A stretch of DNA of 64,000 nucleotides from an uncultured SAR86 cluster bacterium (GCA_902605935.1 CACLEI010000001.1:1-64000), one strand, 5' to 3'; shown: positions 29,549 through 40,411, counted from the stretch's first letter. The notes: a model not told the origin generated them from the sequence alone. Made by a program: numbers and translations.

Positions 29549-29652
29549 TGAGGAATATTACAGTGATAAAGGACATATATAAATAATATTTTTTTTAATG
29601 ATATTTTGCGATAGCATAGCGAATCAATTCAAAAGATTAAGGGGAACTAAAT

Positions 29653-31725
29653 ATGCCAACTATAAATGAAGTGACTACTTTAGAAGTTAAAGATGAAGTA
29701 GCAGTCTTAACTCTGAACTCACCTCCAGTAAATGCCTTATCGGCAAATGTAAGAGAAGGCTTGCATAATGGTATAAGTGATGCGCTAAAAGATGATTCAG
29801 TAAAATCTATAGTAATTATATGTGATGGAAGAACTTTCATAGCTGGAGCGGATATTACTGAGTTTGGTCAAGCCCCTAAAGGGCCTTCTCTTTATGAAGT
29901 TCAAGATATGATAGAAAACTCAACTAAACCTGTAATAGCAGCCATACATGGAACAGCTCTGGGTGGTGGCTTAGAAGTTGCTTTAACTTGTCATTACAGA
30001 ATTGCTGTTCCTTCTGCAAAATGTGGCCTTCCAGAAGTTAATTTAGGTTTACTTCCAGGTGCAGGCGGTACACAAAGGCTCCCTAGAATTGTAGGTGCCC
30101 AAAAAGCTCTTGTGATGATGACTAGTGGAGAACATGTTCCGGCCAATCAATGTCTTGATATGGGCTTAGTTGATGAACTAGCTAATGAAGGAGAGTTAGA
30201 AATTGATGCTATTTCTTTTGCAAATAAGATAGTTTCTGAAAGTAGACCTTTAGTGAAGGTTAGAGATGCAGATGAAAAAATTAAATCAGATAAGGGAAAT
30301 GATGAACTTTTCTCTGAATTTAGAAAATCAATTTTAAGAAAGACTAGAGGATTTCTAGCTCCAGAATACAACATCCAATGTGTAGAAGCTGCGGTTAATC
30401 TTCCCTTCGAAGAAGGCATTAAAGTTGAACAAGATTTATTCATGAAACTCATGACGGGTTCTCAATCTGCAGCTCAGAGATATATATTCTTTGCTCAAAG
30501 GCAAGTTACAAAAATTCCTGATATTGAAAAAGAGACTCCTTTAAAAGAAATCAATTCAGTAGGTGTGATAGGCGCAGGAACTATGGGTGGTGGCATCTCA
30601 ATGAATTTTGCCAATGTTGGTATCCCAGTAACAATTATTGAGCAGAGTCAGGAAAGATTAGATAAAGGCTTAGGCATTATCAGAAAAAATTATGAGAACA
30701 CAGCTGCAAAAGGTCGCATCTCGAATGAACAAGTCGAAGAAAGAATGGCTCTCATAAATGGTCAAACTTCTCTAGATGCTCTTGATTCGCAAGAACTTAT
30801 TATTGAAGCTGTATTTGAAAATATGGATCTAAAAAAAGATATATTCAAACAATTAGATGGTATCTGTAAAGATGGTGCTATCTTGGCTTCAAACACTTCT
30901 GCATTAGATGTGAATGAAATTGCTGCCGAAACTAGTAGACCTGAAGATGTAATAGGGCTTCATTTCTTCAGTCCAGCTAATGTTATGAAACTCTTAGAAA
31001 TTGTTAGAGGTGATAAAACATCTAAATCAGTTGTAGCGAGTTCGCTAGCAATAGCTAAAAAGATTCAAAAGATTGCTGCTGTGGTAGGTGTATGTCCTGG
31101 GTTTGTTGGAAATAGGATCCTTGCTCAAAGACAGAGAGAGGCCAATAAATTGATACTAGAAGGCGCCCTTCCCTGGGATATAGATGATGCTTTATTTGAA
31201 TTTGGTTTTCCCATGGGTCCTTTTGCTATGTCTGATCTGGCTGGTCTAGATATAGGCTGGAATAAAGAAACTTCTAATGGAGAAACTCTAAGAGATGTTT
31301 TATGCGAAGCAGGAAGATTAGGTCAAAAATCAGGAAAGGGTTTTTATGTCTATGACGAAAATAGAAATAAATCACCAGATCCAGAAGTAGAAGCACTAAT
31401 CAAAAAATTTGGAGAAGATAGACAAATCCAAATGAGAGAGGTTTCAAAAGAAGAAATTCTTCAAAGATGTCTGTATCCAATGATCAATGAAGGATTCAAA
31501 ATCTTAGAAGAGGGCATGGCCATCAGAGCAAGTGATATAGATATTGTATGGACTAATGGTTACGGATGGCCCGTGTATGAAGGAGGGCCTATGTTTTATG
31601 GCAACCTAGTAGGTTACGACAAAGTGCTTGATTGGTTACAAAAAGCTGAAAAAGAGTTGGGTCCTGAATTTAAACCTTCACCATACCTAGAAAGGGTTGT
31701 AGCTGAAAAAATAAATATTCTTTAG
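29653..31725 (+). CDS. bifunctional enoyl-CoA hydratase / 3-hydroxyacyl-CoA dehydrogenase (FadJ/peroxisomal-MFE-like)
   Basis: N-terminal crotonase domain (GRTFIAGADITEFG, GLLPGAGGTQRLPR), C-terminal HAD domain (VGVIGAGTMGGGISMNFANVGIPV, GLHFFSPANVMKLLEIVRG). Confidence 0.93.
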   Translation: MPTINEVTTLEVKDEVAVLTLNSPPVNALSANVREGLHNGISDALKDDSVKSIVIICDGRTFIAGADITEFGQAPKGPSLYEVQDMIENSTKPVIAAIHGTALGGGLEVALTCHYRIAVPSAKCGLPEVNLGLLPGAGGTQRLPRIVGAQKALVMMTSGEHVPANQCLDMGLVDELANEGELEIDAISFANKIVSESRPLVKVRDADEKIKSDKGNDELFSEFRKSILRKTRGFLAPEYNIQCVEAAVNLPFEEGIKVEQDLFMKLMTGSQSAAQRYIFFAQRQVTKIPDIEKETPLKEINSVGVIGAGTMGGGISMNFANVGIPVTIIEQSQERLDKGLGIIRKNYENTAAKGRISNEQVEERMALINGQTSLDALDSQELIIEAVFENMDLKKDIFKQLDGICKDGAILASNTSALDVNEIAAETSRPEDVIGLHFFSPANVMKLLEIVRGDKTSKSVVASSLAIAKKIQKIAAVVGVCPGFVGNRILAQRQREANKLILEGALPWDIDDALFEFGFPMGPFAMSDLAGLDIGWNKETSNGETLRDVLCEAGRLGQKSGKGFYVYDENRNKSPDPEVEALIKKFGEDRQIQMREVSKEEILQRCLYPMINEGFKILEEGMAIRASDIDIVWTNGYGWPVYEGGPMFYGNLVGYDKVLDWLQKAEKELGPEFKPSPYLERVVAEKINIL

Positions 31726-31734
31726 GAATTAAAT

Positions 31735-33117
31735 GTGAATGAACTTACCCAAAAAAGTGCGGGAGAACTTGCGCACCTTATCAAAAGAAAAGAAGTTTCC
31801 AGCAAGGAAGTGGTTGAAGCTCACTTAGATAGAATTAAAGAAGTTAATCCAGAAATTAATGCCATAACAGTAATACTTGAAGAATCAGCACTCGAGATGG
31901 CCGCAAAAGCCGATAGTTCTAATACTGATATCGAGGACAAGCCTTTTCATGGTGTTCCCATTACCATAAAAGAAAATATAGATTTTGTTGGAACTCCAAC
32001 TACGAATGGTCTTCCTCTTCTGGCTGAATCTATGCCTCCTAGAAATGCTCCTTTGGTGGATAGAATGTTAAATGCTGGAGCAATTCCAATTGGCAGGACG
32101 AATATGCCTGAAATGGGCATGCGCTTAGATACAGATAATCCGCTTAGAGGTAGGACCTTTAACCCTTGGAATAAGGAAATAACACCAGGAGGTTCAAGTG
32201 GCGGTGAGGGTGCTGCTATTGCTTCAGGGATGAGTCCTTTTGGAATAGGAAATGATATCGGCGGTTCATTGAGAAACCCAGCCTATTGTTGTGGCATCAC
32301 ATCTATAAAACCTTCGATAGGCAGAATCCCATTTGTCAGAACCATAGCCCCTTTTGAGGATATGGGTATATCCGGTGCTTTTTTAAGTGATGGACCTATG
32401 GCTAGGTCTGTAGAGGATTTGAGAATGGGATTATCGGTTATGTCAGGTAGACATATAGATGATCCTCAATCAATCAATAGTCCGTTAATTGGTGATTTTC
32501 CAATCCAGCCAAAAGCAGCCTTAGTTAAAAAGGTAAGTGATATCGAATTACCAGAATCTACACTAAGAGAAATAGATAAAGCCGGTGAAGTTTTGATATC
32601 GGAAGGTTGGCAAGTTGATGAAGTGGAGGCACCTGAAGTAGAGAGAGTGCATGAAATTTGGGGAACTATCTTAAATCAAGGTTTGATAGAAGTGCTACCA
32701 GAAGAAATATTTAAACCGGAAACAGTTGCATATCTAAAAAGAACCAATGACGCTAATTTATTGGAGATGACACTTGATCAAGCCTTACTTGAAAGAAGAA
32801 GATTAAGAAGATTATGGTCAGCTTTCTTAACAAAATATACTGTCTGTATTGGGCCTACTTGGTCTAATTTACAATGGCCAATTGATACCGACCTAGATCC
32901 TGATAAAGGAGACGAAGCATTAAGACAGAGTTTTATGTTTATTGCTCCAGGAAACTGCTTAGGAATTCCTTCCGTTGCATTGCCAATGGGAGTGGACAAT
33001 GGTCTACCTACAGGTATTCAGATTTATTCAGAATTATATAGAGAGGATCTGTGTTTAAGTGCAGCTGAACTTATACAAAAACAAGTTCCATGCCCTACTC
33101 CTATTGATCCAGTCTAG
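31735..33117 (+). CDS. amidase (amidase signature family)
   Basis: FHGVPITIKENIDFVG, TPGGSSGGEGAAIASGMSPFGIGNDIGGSLRNPA; GTG start. Confidence 0.93.
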   Translation: MNELTQKSAGELAHLIKRKEVSSKEVVEAHLDRIKEVNPEINAITVILEESALEMAAKADSSNTDIEDKPFHGVPITIKENIDFVGTPTTNGLPLLAESMPPRNAPLVDRMLNAGAIPIGRTNMPEMGMRLDTDNPLRGRTFNPWNKEITPGGSSGGEGAAIASGMSPFGIGNDIGGSLRNPAYCCGITSIKPSIGRIPFVRTIAPFEDMGISGAFLSDGPMARSVEDLRMGLSVMSGRHIDDPQSINSPLIGDFPIQPKAALVKKVSDIELPESTLREIDKAGEVLISEGWQVDEVEAPEVERVHEIWGTILNQGLIEVLPEEIFKPETVAYLKRTNDANLLEMTLDQALLERRRLRRLWSAFLTKYTVCIGPTWSNLQWPIDTDLDPDKGDEALRQSFMFIAPGNCLGIPSVALPMGVDNGLPTGIQIYSELYREDLCLSAAELIQKQVPCPTPIDPV

Positions 33118-34484
33118 TCGTATACAACCTTTTCAAGGATAAGACTTAAATCACTTACGCTTTGCCTATAACGATCCTCGTGTATACGCTCATTATTACC
33201 ATGTATGCCTGAACTTTCATTTCCTTCGTAAATATAAGTATTAAATCCATAGCTGGCTATGCCTATACCTCTAGAAAATCTACTATCTGTAAATCCTGTG
33301 CTTACAGATGGTGAGAGTTTTGAACCAGGGTAATTCGTACTTATAAAGTCCTCAATTGCTAGATAAAGCTCGGAGTTGGTAGGCGATGAGCCTGGAAAAC
33401 CTAACATAAGAGGTTCAACCTCAACTCCAGTATATTTTATAAGATCCTCTATCTGTTGTATAAATTCTTCAGGTTTATTATCCGGCAATATTCTGCAATC
33501 TATTTCCGCCCATGCCGTGGGAGGAACTACATTTATTTTTACACCTCCATTCATTCTTGTAAGCGAGCAAGTATTTCTAGTTAATGCATGAGAAGAAGGC
33601 GAAAATTCTTGCAGCTCCTTCATAAAGATTGGATCCTGGATCATATTCTTAATGTCCTTATATTTGCTTTTAAAAGGTTCTTCTAATCCATCAGATCTAT
33701 CTGAAAATACTCTATCAACTTCCGGTATGATTCTAGGATCAAAAGGACTATTCCATATGATATTCAAAGCTTCTACTATTCTTGAAACTGAACTTGTTGT
33801 CCTTGGTGAAGAGCCGTGACCAGGCTGATCTACAGAATTAAGTCTTAGCCAGACAGGAATCTTCTGAGTTACCTCGATGCTAAATCCAATCCCATCTTTT
33901 GATCTAAAGCCACTACCGCCTTCATTCAATAATAATTCAGCACCTTCAAATGCTTCTGGTCTATTCTCAACAAGCCATCCCATTCCATACTTTCCACCAG
34001 ATTCTTCATCAGCTGCTGCTATATAAATTATATCCCTATTGAGAGACTTGTTTGATCTGTGCAGTTTAAGAAAGTTGGCTAAGTGCGAGATGCCTAATCC
34101 CTTCATGTCTAAAGCGCCTCTACCCTGTATGTAACCATCTACTATCTCACCAGATAGAGGATCAAAATCCCAATATTCTTCATTTGCTGGTACTACATCA
34201 GAATGATGTAAAAGGATAAGAGCTGGTTTATCACCTCCCTTTATTCGCGCCCAGATATTTCCTCTTGTAGGGGCACTTTCTGCAGAATCATATTCAATAC
34301 CTTCTTCATCGAATATTTTTGCCAAGAAATCTACTGCTCTTGATTCATTACCCGGAGGGCTAATGGTATCTACTTTTAGGTATGCTTGAAGCAATTTAAC
34401 CGCTTCATTTTCTAATTCTTCATCTGCAAGAGTTAAGGCAGAAAAAACATAAAGGGTAAGTATCGAAAAAATTATTTTTATCAT
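33114..34484 (-). CDS. M20 family metallopeptidase, secreted
   Basis: signal peptide; LLHHSDVVPANEEYWDFDPLSGEI, GRGALDMKGLG, AADEESGG. Confidence 0.92.
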   Translation of the reverse strand: MIKIIFSILTLYVFSALTLADEELENEAVKLLQAYLKVDTISPPGNESRAVDFLAKIFDEEGIEYDSAESAPTRGNIWARIKGGDKPALILLHHSDVVPANEEYWDFDPLSGEIVDGYIQGRGALDMKGLGISHLANFLKLHRSNKSLNRDIIYIAAADEESGGKYGMGWLVENRPEAFEGAELLLNEGGSGFRSKDGIGFSIEVTQKIPVWLRLNSVDQPGHGSSPRTTSSVSRIVEALNIIWNSPFDPRIIPEVDRVFSDRSDGLEEPFKSKYKDIKNMIQDPIFMKELQEFSPSSHALTRNTCSLTRMNGGVKINVVPPTAWAEIDCRILPDNKPEEFIQQIEDLIKYTGVEVEPLMLGFPGSSPTNSELYLAIEDFISTNYPGSKLSPSVSTGFTDSRFSRGIGIASYGFNTYIYEGNESSGIHGNNERIHEDRYRQSVSDLSLILEKVVYD

Positions 34485-34485
34485 A

Positions 34486-35769
34486 CTAGTTACTTATAAA
34501 TTTTTGATGAAAATCAATAATATCAGGATCCACTAGCGCATCGGAAACTTTTAGCTCTCGTTGCAGATGCAAAGAACTTAGATTCTTACAGCGACTCAGG
34601 GCAACATAAGCTTGTCCCGTTGCAAAGGCTCCAGCACCTAAATCTACAGAACAGCTTTCAAGAGTTAAGCCCTGAGACTTATGAATAGTAACTGCCCATC
34701 CTAATTTGATAGGAAATTGTTTAAATGATGAGATGACTTCCTCTAAAACCTCATCAGAATCCTCATCGTAAGTAAATCTAACTTTGTTCCAAGCTTCACG
34801 TTCTACTTTGTGTGTTTTTTTATTTATTTTTACTTTGATATATTTTTTCTTCTTATCCAGGCACTCAGATATTGTCCCAAGGGTTCCATTTACCCATCGG
34901 CCTTCAGGATCGTTTTTTATGAACATTACATTTGCACCAACTTTTATCTTGAGCTCTCTCGGGGCAGGTAAATCATTTTCATTTAGCTCTCCAGTTTCTT
35001 TAGATTTTATAATTTCCTCTTCTCCTTCAATATGACCTAATTTATATTCATTTAATTCTTCTGCTCTTTTTTTTCTCGAGGTGAGTGTCATGAAAAATTC
35101 TGACTCGAGCGTTGGATCAAAACAATTTGAATTAATTTGATCGATAGTTACATCTAGATCTTTTCCAATTCGGATATTATTTAAAAGCTCACAAAACCTT
35201 TGATCTTCTTCCTGTCTAAAAGATTCCGTAAGTTCAAAATAACTTATTTTTTTCATGTCTTTATATGAATGCGCATCAAAGAAATAAATAGAATTATACT
35301 TCTCATAAATTATCCTCTCTTCACTCTCTTTAATTATGGGTGGTAGTTGAAATAGGTCACCGCAAGCCAGAACATGAATGCCACCAAACGGCTCTTCAGA
35401 GTTTCTATGTATCTGAAGAGATTGAGATATCGCATCAAGCATTGGTGCTCGAACCATAGAAACTTCATCAATTATCAATAATTCTAAATTCCTGAGTAGT
35501 TTCCCAAATCTAGGATCTTTAGATTTTGTAATCAAAGGAATAGTCTCAAAACCAATCCTAAAGGCGGAATTAATTGTTGTACCACCTATGTTTAAAGCAG
35601 CAATCCCAGTAGGAGCTACAACCATTTTTTTTAATGACAATTGATTTTTTACTCTTTCAAGAAGAGTTGTTTTTCCAGTTCCAGCGGCACCTGTTAAAAA
35701 AATAAATTGTTGTTCAGAGTCATCTGAAAGCAAATCTATTATTTCATCCTGAACTTTATCAAATGACAT
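34486..35769 (-). CDS. PIF1-like ATP-dependent DNA helicase
   Basis: Walker A GAAGTGKTTLL, VVAPTGIAALNIGGTTINSAF, LLIIDEVSMVRAPMLDAI, C-terminal AVTIHKSQGLTLESCSVDLG. Confidence 0.9.
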   Translation of the reverse strand: MSFDKVQDEIIDLLSDDSEQQFIFLTGAAGTGKTTLLERVKNQLSLKKMVVAPTGIAALNIGGTTINSAFRIGFETIPLITKSKDPRFGKLLRNLELLIIDEVSMVRAPMLDAISQSLQIHRNSEEPFGGIHVLACGDLFQLPPIIKESEERIIYEKYNSIYFFDAHSYKDMKKISYFELTESFRQEEDQRFCELLNNIRIGKDLDVTIDQINSNCFDPTLESEFFMTLTSRKKRAEELNEYKLGHIEGEEEIIKSKETGELNENDLPAPRELKIKVGANVMFIKNDPEGRWVNGTLGTISECLDKKKKYIKVKINKKTHKVEREAWNKVRFTYDEDSDEVLEEVISSFKQFPIKLGWAVTIHKSQGLTLESCSVDLGAGAFATGQAYVALSRCKNLSSLHLQRELKVSDALVDPDIIDFHQKFISN

Positions 35770-35776
35770 ATTGACC

Positions 35777-36661
35777 CTATGAATCTAATTTATCCATACT
35801 GTCGATTGCCCTTTCCATTTGCCTTTCACGTGTTGAATATTCATTTACAGATTTCTGCAACGCATCGACTTTCTTCATAAGATCTTCGGTAGAACCGCTA
35901 AACTTTTCAAATTCTTTTTTCAGTTTTCCAAACTCATTCATGATTTCTCCAGCTCTCTCATTAAGGGCTAAGGTTCTAAAACCCATATGCACACTTATAA
36001 GATAAGCCGCAAGAGAATTAGGTCCCATTACAAGGACTCTGTAATCTCGAAAAATTATCTCCCTTATATTATCCAAAGAATCTATGGTTTGCATTAGACT
36101 CTCGCTGGGAATATACATAACACCAAGATCAACAGTAATACCCGATTGAATATACTTTTCTTTTATATCTGAAGCATCTTTAAGTACATGTCTTCGAATA
36201 TCATCTCTGGTTTTTTTAACTTGTTTCTCATCACCTGAATCGCTAGCATTGAGAAAGTTATCAAATAGAGCTGAGGGGAATTTGGCGTCTATAGGGAGAA
36301 CAAGGCCTTCAGGTAGCTTTATGATAAATTCAACGCGTTTTCCACTACCAGGAATGACCTCAGCATTACTCTCATACTGATTAGAATGGAAAATATCTTT
36401 GATGATTGATTCTAAAGACCATTCTCCAAATTTTCCCGCTAAGGTTCCACCAGATAAATAACGATTTAATTTACTAAGTGGTTCATTGAAAGACTGAATA
36501 TCTTTAGAGAGTTCACCAATCGTGGTTCTCTGGGTTTCTATTGAGTGGTCTATTCCTTTGAGAAAGTCATCAGACTGATTAGTGTCATTACTATTTTTAA
36601 AAGTGTTAAAAAAGATTAAACCAATTACGATTACTAATAAAATGACAATTAAGATATCCAT
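35777..36661 (-). CDS. rmuC: DNA recombination protein RmuC family
   Basis: GKFGEWSLESIIKDI, LPIDAKFPSALFDNF, MYIPSESLMQTI, VMGPNSLAAYLISVHMGFRTLALNERAGEI. Confidence 0.88.
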   Translation of the reverse strand: MDILIVILLVIVIGLIFFNTFKNSNDTNQSDDFLKGIDHSIETQRTTIGELSKDIQSFNEPLSKLNRYLSGGTLAGKFGEWSLESIIKDIFHSNQYESNAEVIPGSGKRVEFIIKLPEGLVLPIDAKFPSALFDNFLNASDSGDEKQVKKTRDDIRRHVLKDASDIKEKYIQSGITVDLGVMYIPSESLMQTIDSLDNIREIIFRDYRVLVMGPNSLAAYLISVHMGFRTLALNERAGEIMNEFGKLKKEFEKFSGSTEDLMKKVDALQKSVNEYSTRERQMERAIDSMDKLDS

Positions 36662-36750
36662 GCATATACAGCCTAAAAGTTACTATCTAAAAAATCAATT
36701 AGCTCAACAGTTCTTAATAGACCTGAATAAAAATTTTTTTGAATCCAATA

Positions 36751-38187
36751 TCATAATTTTACATTCCCGGTTTCATAGCCAAGGTCTTGAAGGTTATCTT
36801 CATGGATAGATTTATTAATTCTATATTTTGAAATAAAGAACAAAGAAATAGGAGCGATAACAAAGAGTAAAGAAGTTGAAAAGATTGCAAGAGAGGTTAC
36901 TGCTTCTCTCTTCTCTTCAATAGAGATCTCCTCTCCAAAGCCAGCCAATGAAAGGAGTACTCCTGATAGTAAAATACCGACTCCTCCAAGAATTTTACCT
37001 GACAGACCATTAACAGAAATGATTAATCCCTCGGATCTAGCATGAGTATTTTTTTGATGATCCTCTACTACATCTGAAAACATAGAACTAAAAACAATAC
37101 CATTTATTACCCGTACACCTGCCATGAAGGCTGAATGCGTGGCATATAGATAAAAAAGTAAACCAAGCAGTGGTAAGGCAAGTCCTGCTTCTGGAAGTAT
37201 ATTGGTTCCAAATTCAATATCGATTATTCTTAAGATGGTCAAGGAAGGTCCTATTGTTATCATGATACAAGTAAGCACAAGGACCGTTCTCTTCTTGTCC
37301 TTATTTTTTAGGAGTTTGTTTGCGCTTAATGCCGCTATGAATGCCCCAGGAATAGTCAAAGCTAAAATTAAAGTAAACACGTCCGGCTTCCACAACCAAA
37401 AGAAATTAATCATATAAATACTAAAGACACTTGATAAAGATCCTACTATTCCGAATAAAGATGTACCGATAATTAAATTTCGCCAAGAATCATTTTTCCA
37501 AAGAGAAATGAGTCCTTTTATAACTCCTATATTTCTTGTTTCGTCATTTAATGTAGTCTTTTCAAACTGAGATTCGATATTTCGTAATCTAAAGACTGAA
37601 TATAGGCTTGTTACCAAAAAAAGAGTAATGACGATCAAAGATACGGCTTTGTAACCATTCTCTTGATTCCAATTGTCTCCAAATATAGTAGCAATGGAGG
37701 AGTAAAATATGACAGTACCTAAAATGCCAAAGTTATTATCTCTGGCATGAAGTAAATTTCTTTGCTCATAGCCCTTTATCATTTCTATTCCTAAAGATGC
37801 TCTTGGAATAAAAAACATAGTACTGCTAATCCTAGTTATGATTATGAATAGTAAAAGTTGAGAAAACAAAGCAAATTGACTACTTCCAAGCCGGACATTA
37901 AAGAGAAGGAATATGCCCAGAGCGAAACCAAATAAACCAAATGCCATATAAGGAATTCTTCTACCAAAACGAGTAGCACTTCTATCAGATATGCCTCCAA
38001 TCATGGGGTCTGTAAAAGCATCCACAAATAATGATAGAGCAATCCCCAAACCACATAAAAAAGGATCTAACCCTAAAACTTGATTATAAAAATAAAGCAG
38101 AAACATGGACAAGAAAGCCTCCGAAGCTGCCCCGCCTGCAGAGCTTACTGCAAATGTATTGAGGTACTTCTTTTGGAGGTCTTGCAC
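36751..38187 (-). CDS. MFS transporter (GPH sugar:cation symporter-like)
   Basis: 12-TM-like ORF; DAFTDPMIGGISDRSATRFGRRIPYMAFG motif. Confidence 0.88.
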   Translation of the reverse strand: MQDLQKKYLNTFAVSSAGGAASEAFLSMFLLYFYNQVLGLDPFLCGLGIALSLFVDAFTDPMIGGISDRSATRFGRRIPYMAFGLFGFALGIFLLFNVRLGSSQFALFSQLLLFIIITRISSTMFFIPRASLGIEMIKGYEQRNLLHARDNNFGILGTVIFYSSIATIFGDNWNQENGYKAVSLIVITLFLVTSLYSVFRLRNIESQFEKTTLNDETRNIGVIKGLISLWKNDSWRNLIIGTSLFGIVGSLSSVFSIYMINFFWLWKPDVFTLILALTIPGAFIAALSANKLLKNKDKKRTVLVLTCIMITIGPSLTILRIIDIEFGTNILPEAGLALPLLGLLFYLYATHSAFMAGVRVINGIVFSSMFSDVVEDHQKNTHARSEGLIISVNGLSGKILGGVGILLSGVLLSLAGFGEEISIEEKREAVTSLAIFSTSLLFVIAPISLFFISKYRINKSIHEDNLQDLGYETGNVKL

Positions 38188-38234
38188 TTTGTTAACTGTA
38201 ACTGCTTTTTAGAAAATATATAAAACTAAAATGC

Positions 38235-38308
38235 TGGAGCGAGATACGAGAATTGAACTCGTCTCTCAACCTTGGCAAGGTTGCGTAATACCACTATACC
38301 AATCTCGC
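38235..38308 (-). tRNA. tRNA-Gly (GCC), CCA encoded
   Basis: GCGAGAT/ATCTCGC acceptor stem, anticodon loop TTGCCAA, T-arm GAGTTCAATTCTC, TCCA 3' end. Confidence 0.95.
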
Positions 38309-38384
38309 TTGATGAATCTCTGTTAAGCAGGAAGAGAAGTATACACGAAAGATTTTTTGATTTTCTATGTTCTTTAATAAGAAA

Positions 38385-38900
38385 TTAGTCAGATTTATAA
38401 ACTTCCTTTATGCCTAGTCGTGCCTTGACCTCATCTGCTTTTTCTTTTGCATTCATAAACTCATGAACTAACTGATCAAGGGTATCTTCATTTTTCTTAT
38501 AATCTTGACGAAAGGCAAGTCCTAAGCCTCCAAATAAGAATGTCAAAAAGCCTAGCCCATAAGTAAATTCGTTTTGCGCATTATTTAATAAAACCAAGAT
38601 AAAAAACAATAAAAGGATGCTAAATAAGATAGGTATAACGATGATATTTTTTTTACTATTACTTTGAAGTCGATTAACTTCATAAAATCTGTCATTCACC
38701 GATTTAAGATTAATTATAGCTTCAATATCCTCTCTGACTTGATCGGAAGAGTACCCCCCCACATTGTTCATGTGATCCAAAATAGATTTAATTATTTGAT
38801 TATATTCAGTTGAGTCTACAGATTGTGTTAATGGACTTATGCCCTTTTTTTCAAGTTGTTTAATTAAAGAACTTCTTTGTTTTTTATCAAGTTTATTCAT
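38385..38900 (-). CDS. uncharacterised protein with two TM segments
   Basis: 171-aa ORF; IPILFSILLLFFILVLL and YGLGFLTFLFGGLGLAF hydrophobic segments. Confidence 0.6.
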   Translation of the reverse strand: MNKLDKKQRSSLIKQLEKKGISPLTQSVDSTEYNQIIKSILDHMNNVGGYSSDQVREDIEAIINLKSVNDRFYEVNRLQSNSKKNIIVIPILFSILLLFFILVLLNNAQNEFTYGLGFLTFLFGGLGLAFRQDYKKNEDTLDQLVHEFMNAKEKADEVKARLGIKEVYKSD

Positions 38901-40403
38901 CTATCTCCCCTGATTATATTTATCTCTTAAAAGATTTTTTTGCACTTTTCCCATAGCATTTCTTGGCAGTTCGTTAGTAAAGTAAATTTGTTTTGGGACT
39001 TTAAATCCTGCCATTTGTACTTTCATATCACTAATGATATTTTCTTCTAATAAATTGGACTCTTCATCTCTAACTATTACCGCAACGACACGTTCACCAA
39101 AATCAGCATCTTCTAGACCGATAACTGCAGACTCGTGAACACCTGCTATTTTATCAATAAATGATTCAACCTCTTTGGGATAAACATTCAATCCTCCGGT
39201 AATAATCATATCTTTATTTCTTCCAACAATAATTAAGTAACCATCTTGATCAAAATAACCTTGATCTCCAGTATTGAAATAATTATCTGAACTAAAATCT
39301 TCATTAGATTTTTGAGCGAGTTTCCAATAACCTTTAAATACATTTGGCCCTTTTACTTGAATATTTCCAATTTCGTCCACTCCAACTGGTTTATCGTCAT
39401 TATTAACTATTCTAACCTGTTGCCCTTCAAGCGGTAATCCAACCGTTCCGGATTTTCTTTTACCGTTTATAGGATTAGAGCTAATAATGTTTGTTTCAGT
39501 CATGCCATATCTTTCAAGGATTTTATGACCCGTTATCAAGTTAAAGTCCACAAATGTTTCTTCTAAAAGTGGAGCAGAGCCTGAAATAAAGATCCTCAAA
39601 TTTCGAGTTACTTTTGAGGTGAGACCTTTATTATTAATTAATCGAGTGTAGTAAGTTGGAACACCCATCATTACTGTACATTTAGGCAATTGAGTTAAAA
39701 CCTCATCAACTTCAAAGCTATCTAACCATAACATCTTTGAACCTGATAAAAATACACACCCAAGAGCAACAAACAAACCATGTACGTGATAAATAGGAAG
39801 AGCATGAAGTAAGCAATCATTTGCTGTAAATTTCCAAGCATCTTTCAGTGACATGGCATTCGAACCTATATTTCCGTGAGTCAACATAATGCCTTTAGGC
39901 CTTCCAGTTGTTCCAGAAGAATAAAGTAAAGCTGCTGTATCCTCTTCCGAACAATCTACAACTTCATGAATGCCTGCCAATTTAATCGCTTGTATAGAAT
40001 CTTCATCTTGAATTTGAATAGTAAAAACATGATTAGGTGGATGTTTTAGATTGAGAGAATCAACTTTTTCATAAACCTCTTTTTCGCAAATGAATAAAGC
40101 GGGGTTTGCATCCTCCAATAGGAAGGATAGCTCGTTGTCTTTATAGGCGGTATTAAGAGGATGGAAAATTAAGTTAGCACGCAAACATGCAAGATATAAA
40201 TAAAGAACCTCAGGTGATTTATTTACTTGAACTGATACTCTATCGCCAGGTTTTAAACCTAAATTTGAAAATCCGTTTGCATATTGGGATGACTGATCTT
40301 CTAAATCTTTGTAAGTAAGAATTGAACCATCCTTGAGCTCGATACAAGGTCTGCTCAAATCTTTTGGAAAGCCTTCTCTATATTTTAAGTAGAGATTCTC
40401 CAT
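38901..40403 (-). CDS. matB: malonyl-CoA synthetase-like acyl-CoA ligase (MatB)
   Basis: AMP-binding motif LLYSSGTTGRPKGIMLTHGN; VQVNKSPEVLYLYLACLRANLIFHPLNTAY, CLLHALPIYHVHGLFVALGCV, GVPTYYTRL, LERYGMTETN are MatB-like. Confidence 0.78.
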   Translation of the reverse strand: MENLYLKYREGFPKDLSRPCIELKDGSILTYKDLEDQSSQYANGFSNLGLKPGDRVSVQVNKSPEVLYLYLACLRANLIFHPLNTAYKDNELSFLLEDANPALFICEKEVYEKVDSLNLKHPPNHVFTIQIQDEDSIQAIKLAGIHEVVDCSEEDTAALLYSSGTTGRPKGIMLTHGNIGSNAMSLKDAWKFTANDCLLHALPIYHVHGLFVALGCVFLSGSKMLWLDSFEVDEVLTQLPKCTVMMGVPTYYTRLINNKGLTSKVTRNLRIFISGSAPLLEETFVDFNLITGHKILERYGMTETNIISSNPINGKRKSGTVGLPLEGQQVRIVNNDDKPVGVDEIGNIQVKGPNVFKGYWKLAQKSNEDFSSDNYFNTGDQGYFDQDGYLIIVGRNKDMIITGGLNVYPKEVESFIDKIAGVHESAVIGLEDADFGERVVAVIVRDEESNLLEENIISDMKVQMAGFKVPKQIYFTNELPRNAMGKVQKNLLRDKYNQGR

Positions 40404-40411
40404 TGCAATTT

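Noticed and set aside
36663-36680. Possible second LexA box upstream of rmuC (CTGTATATGCATGG on the minus strand)
   Set aside because: Only one half-site matches; the ACAG half is absent.
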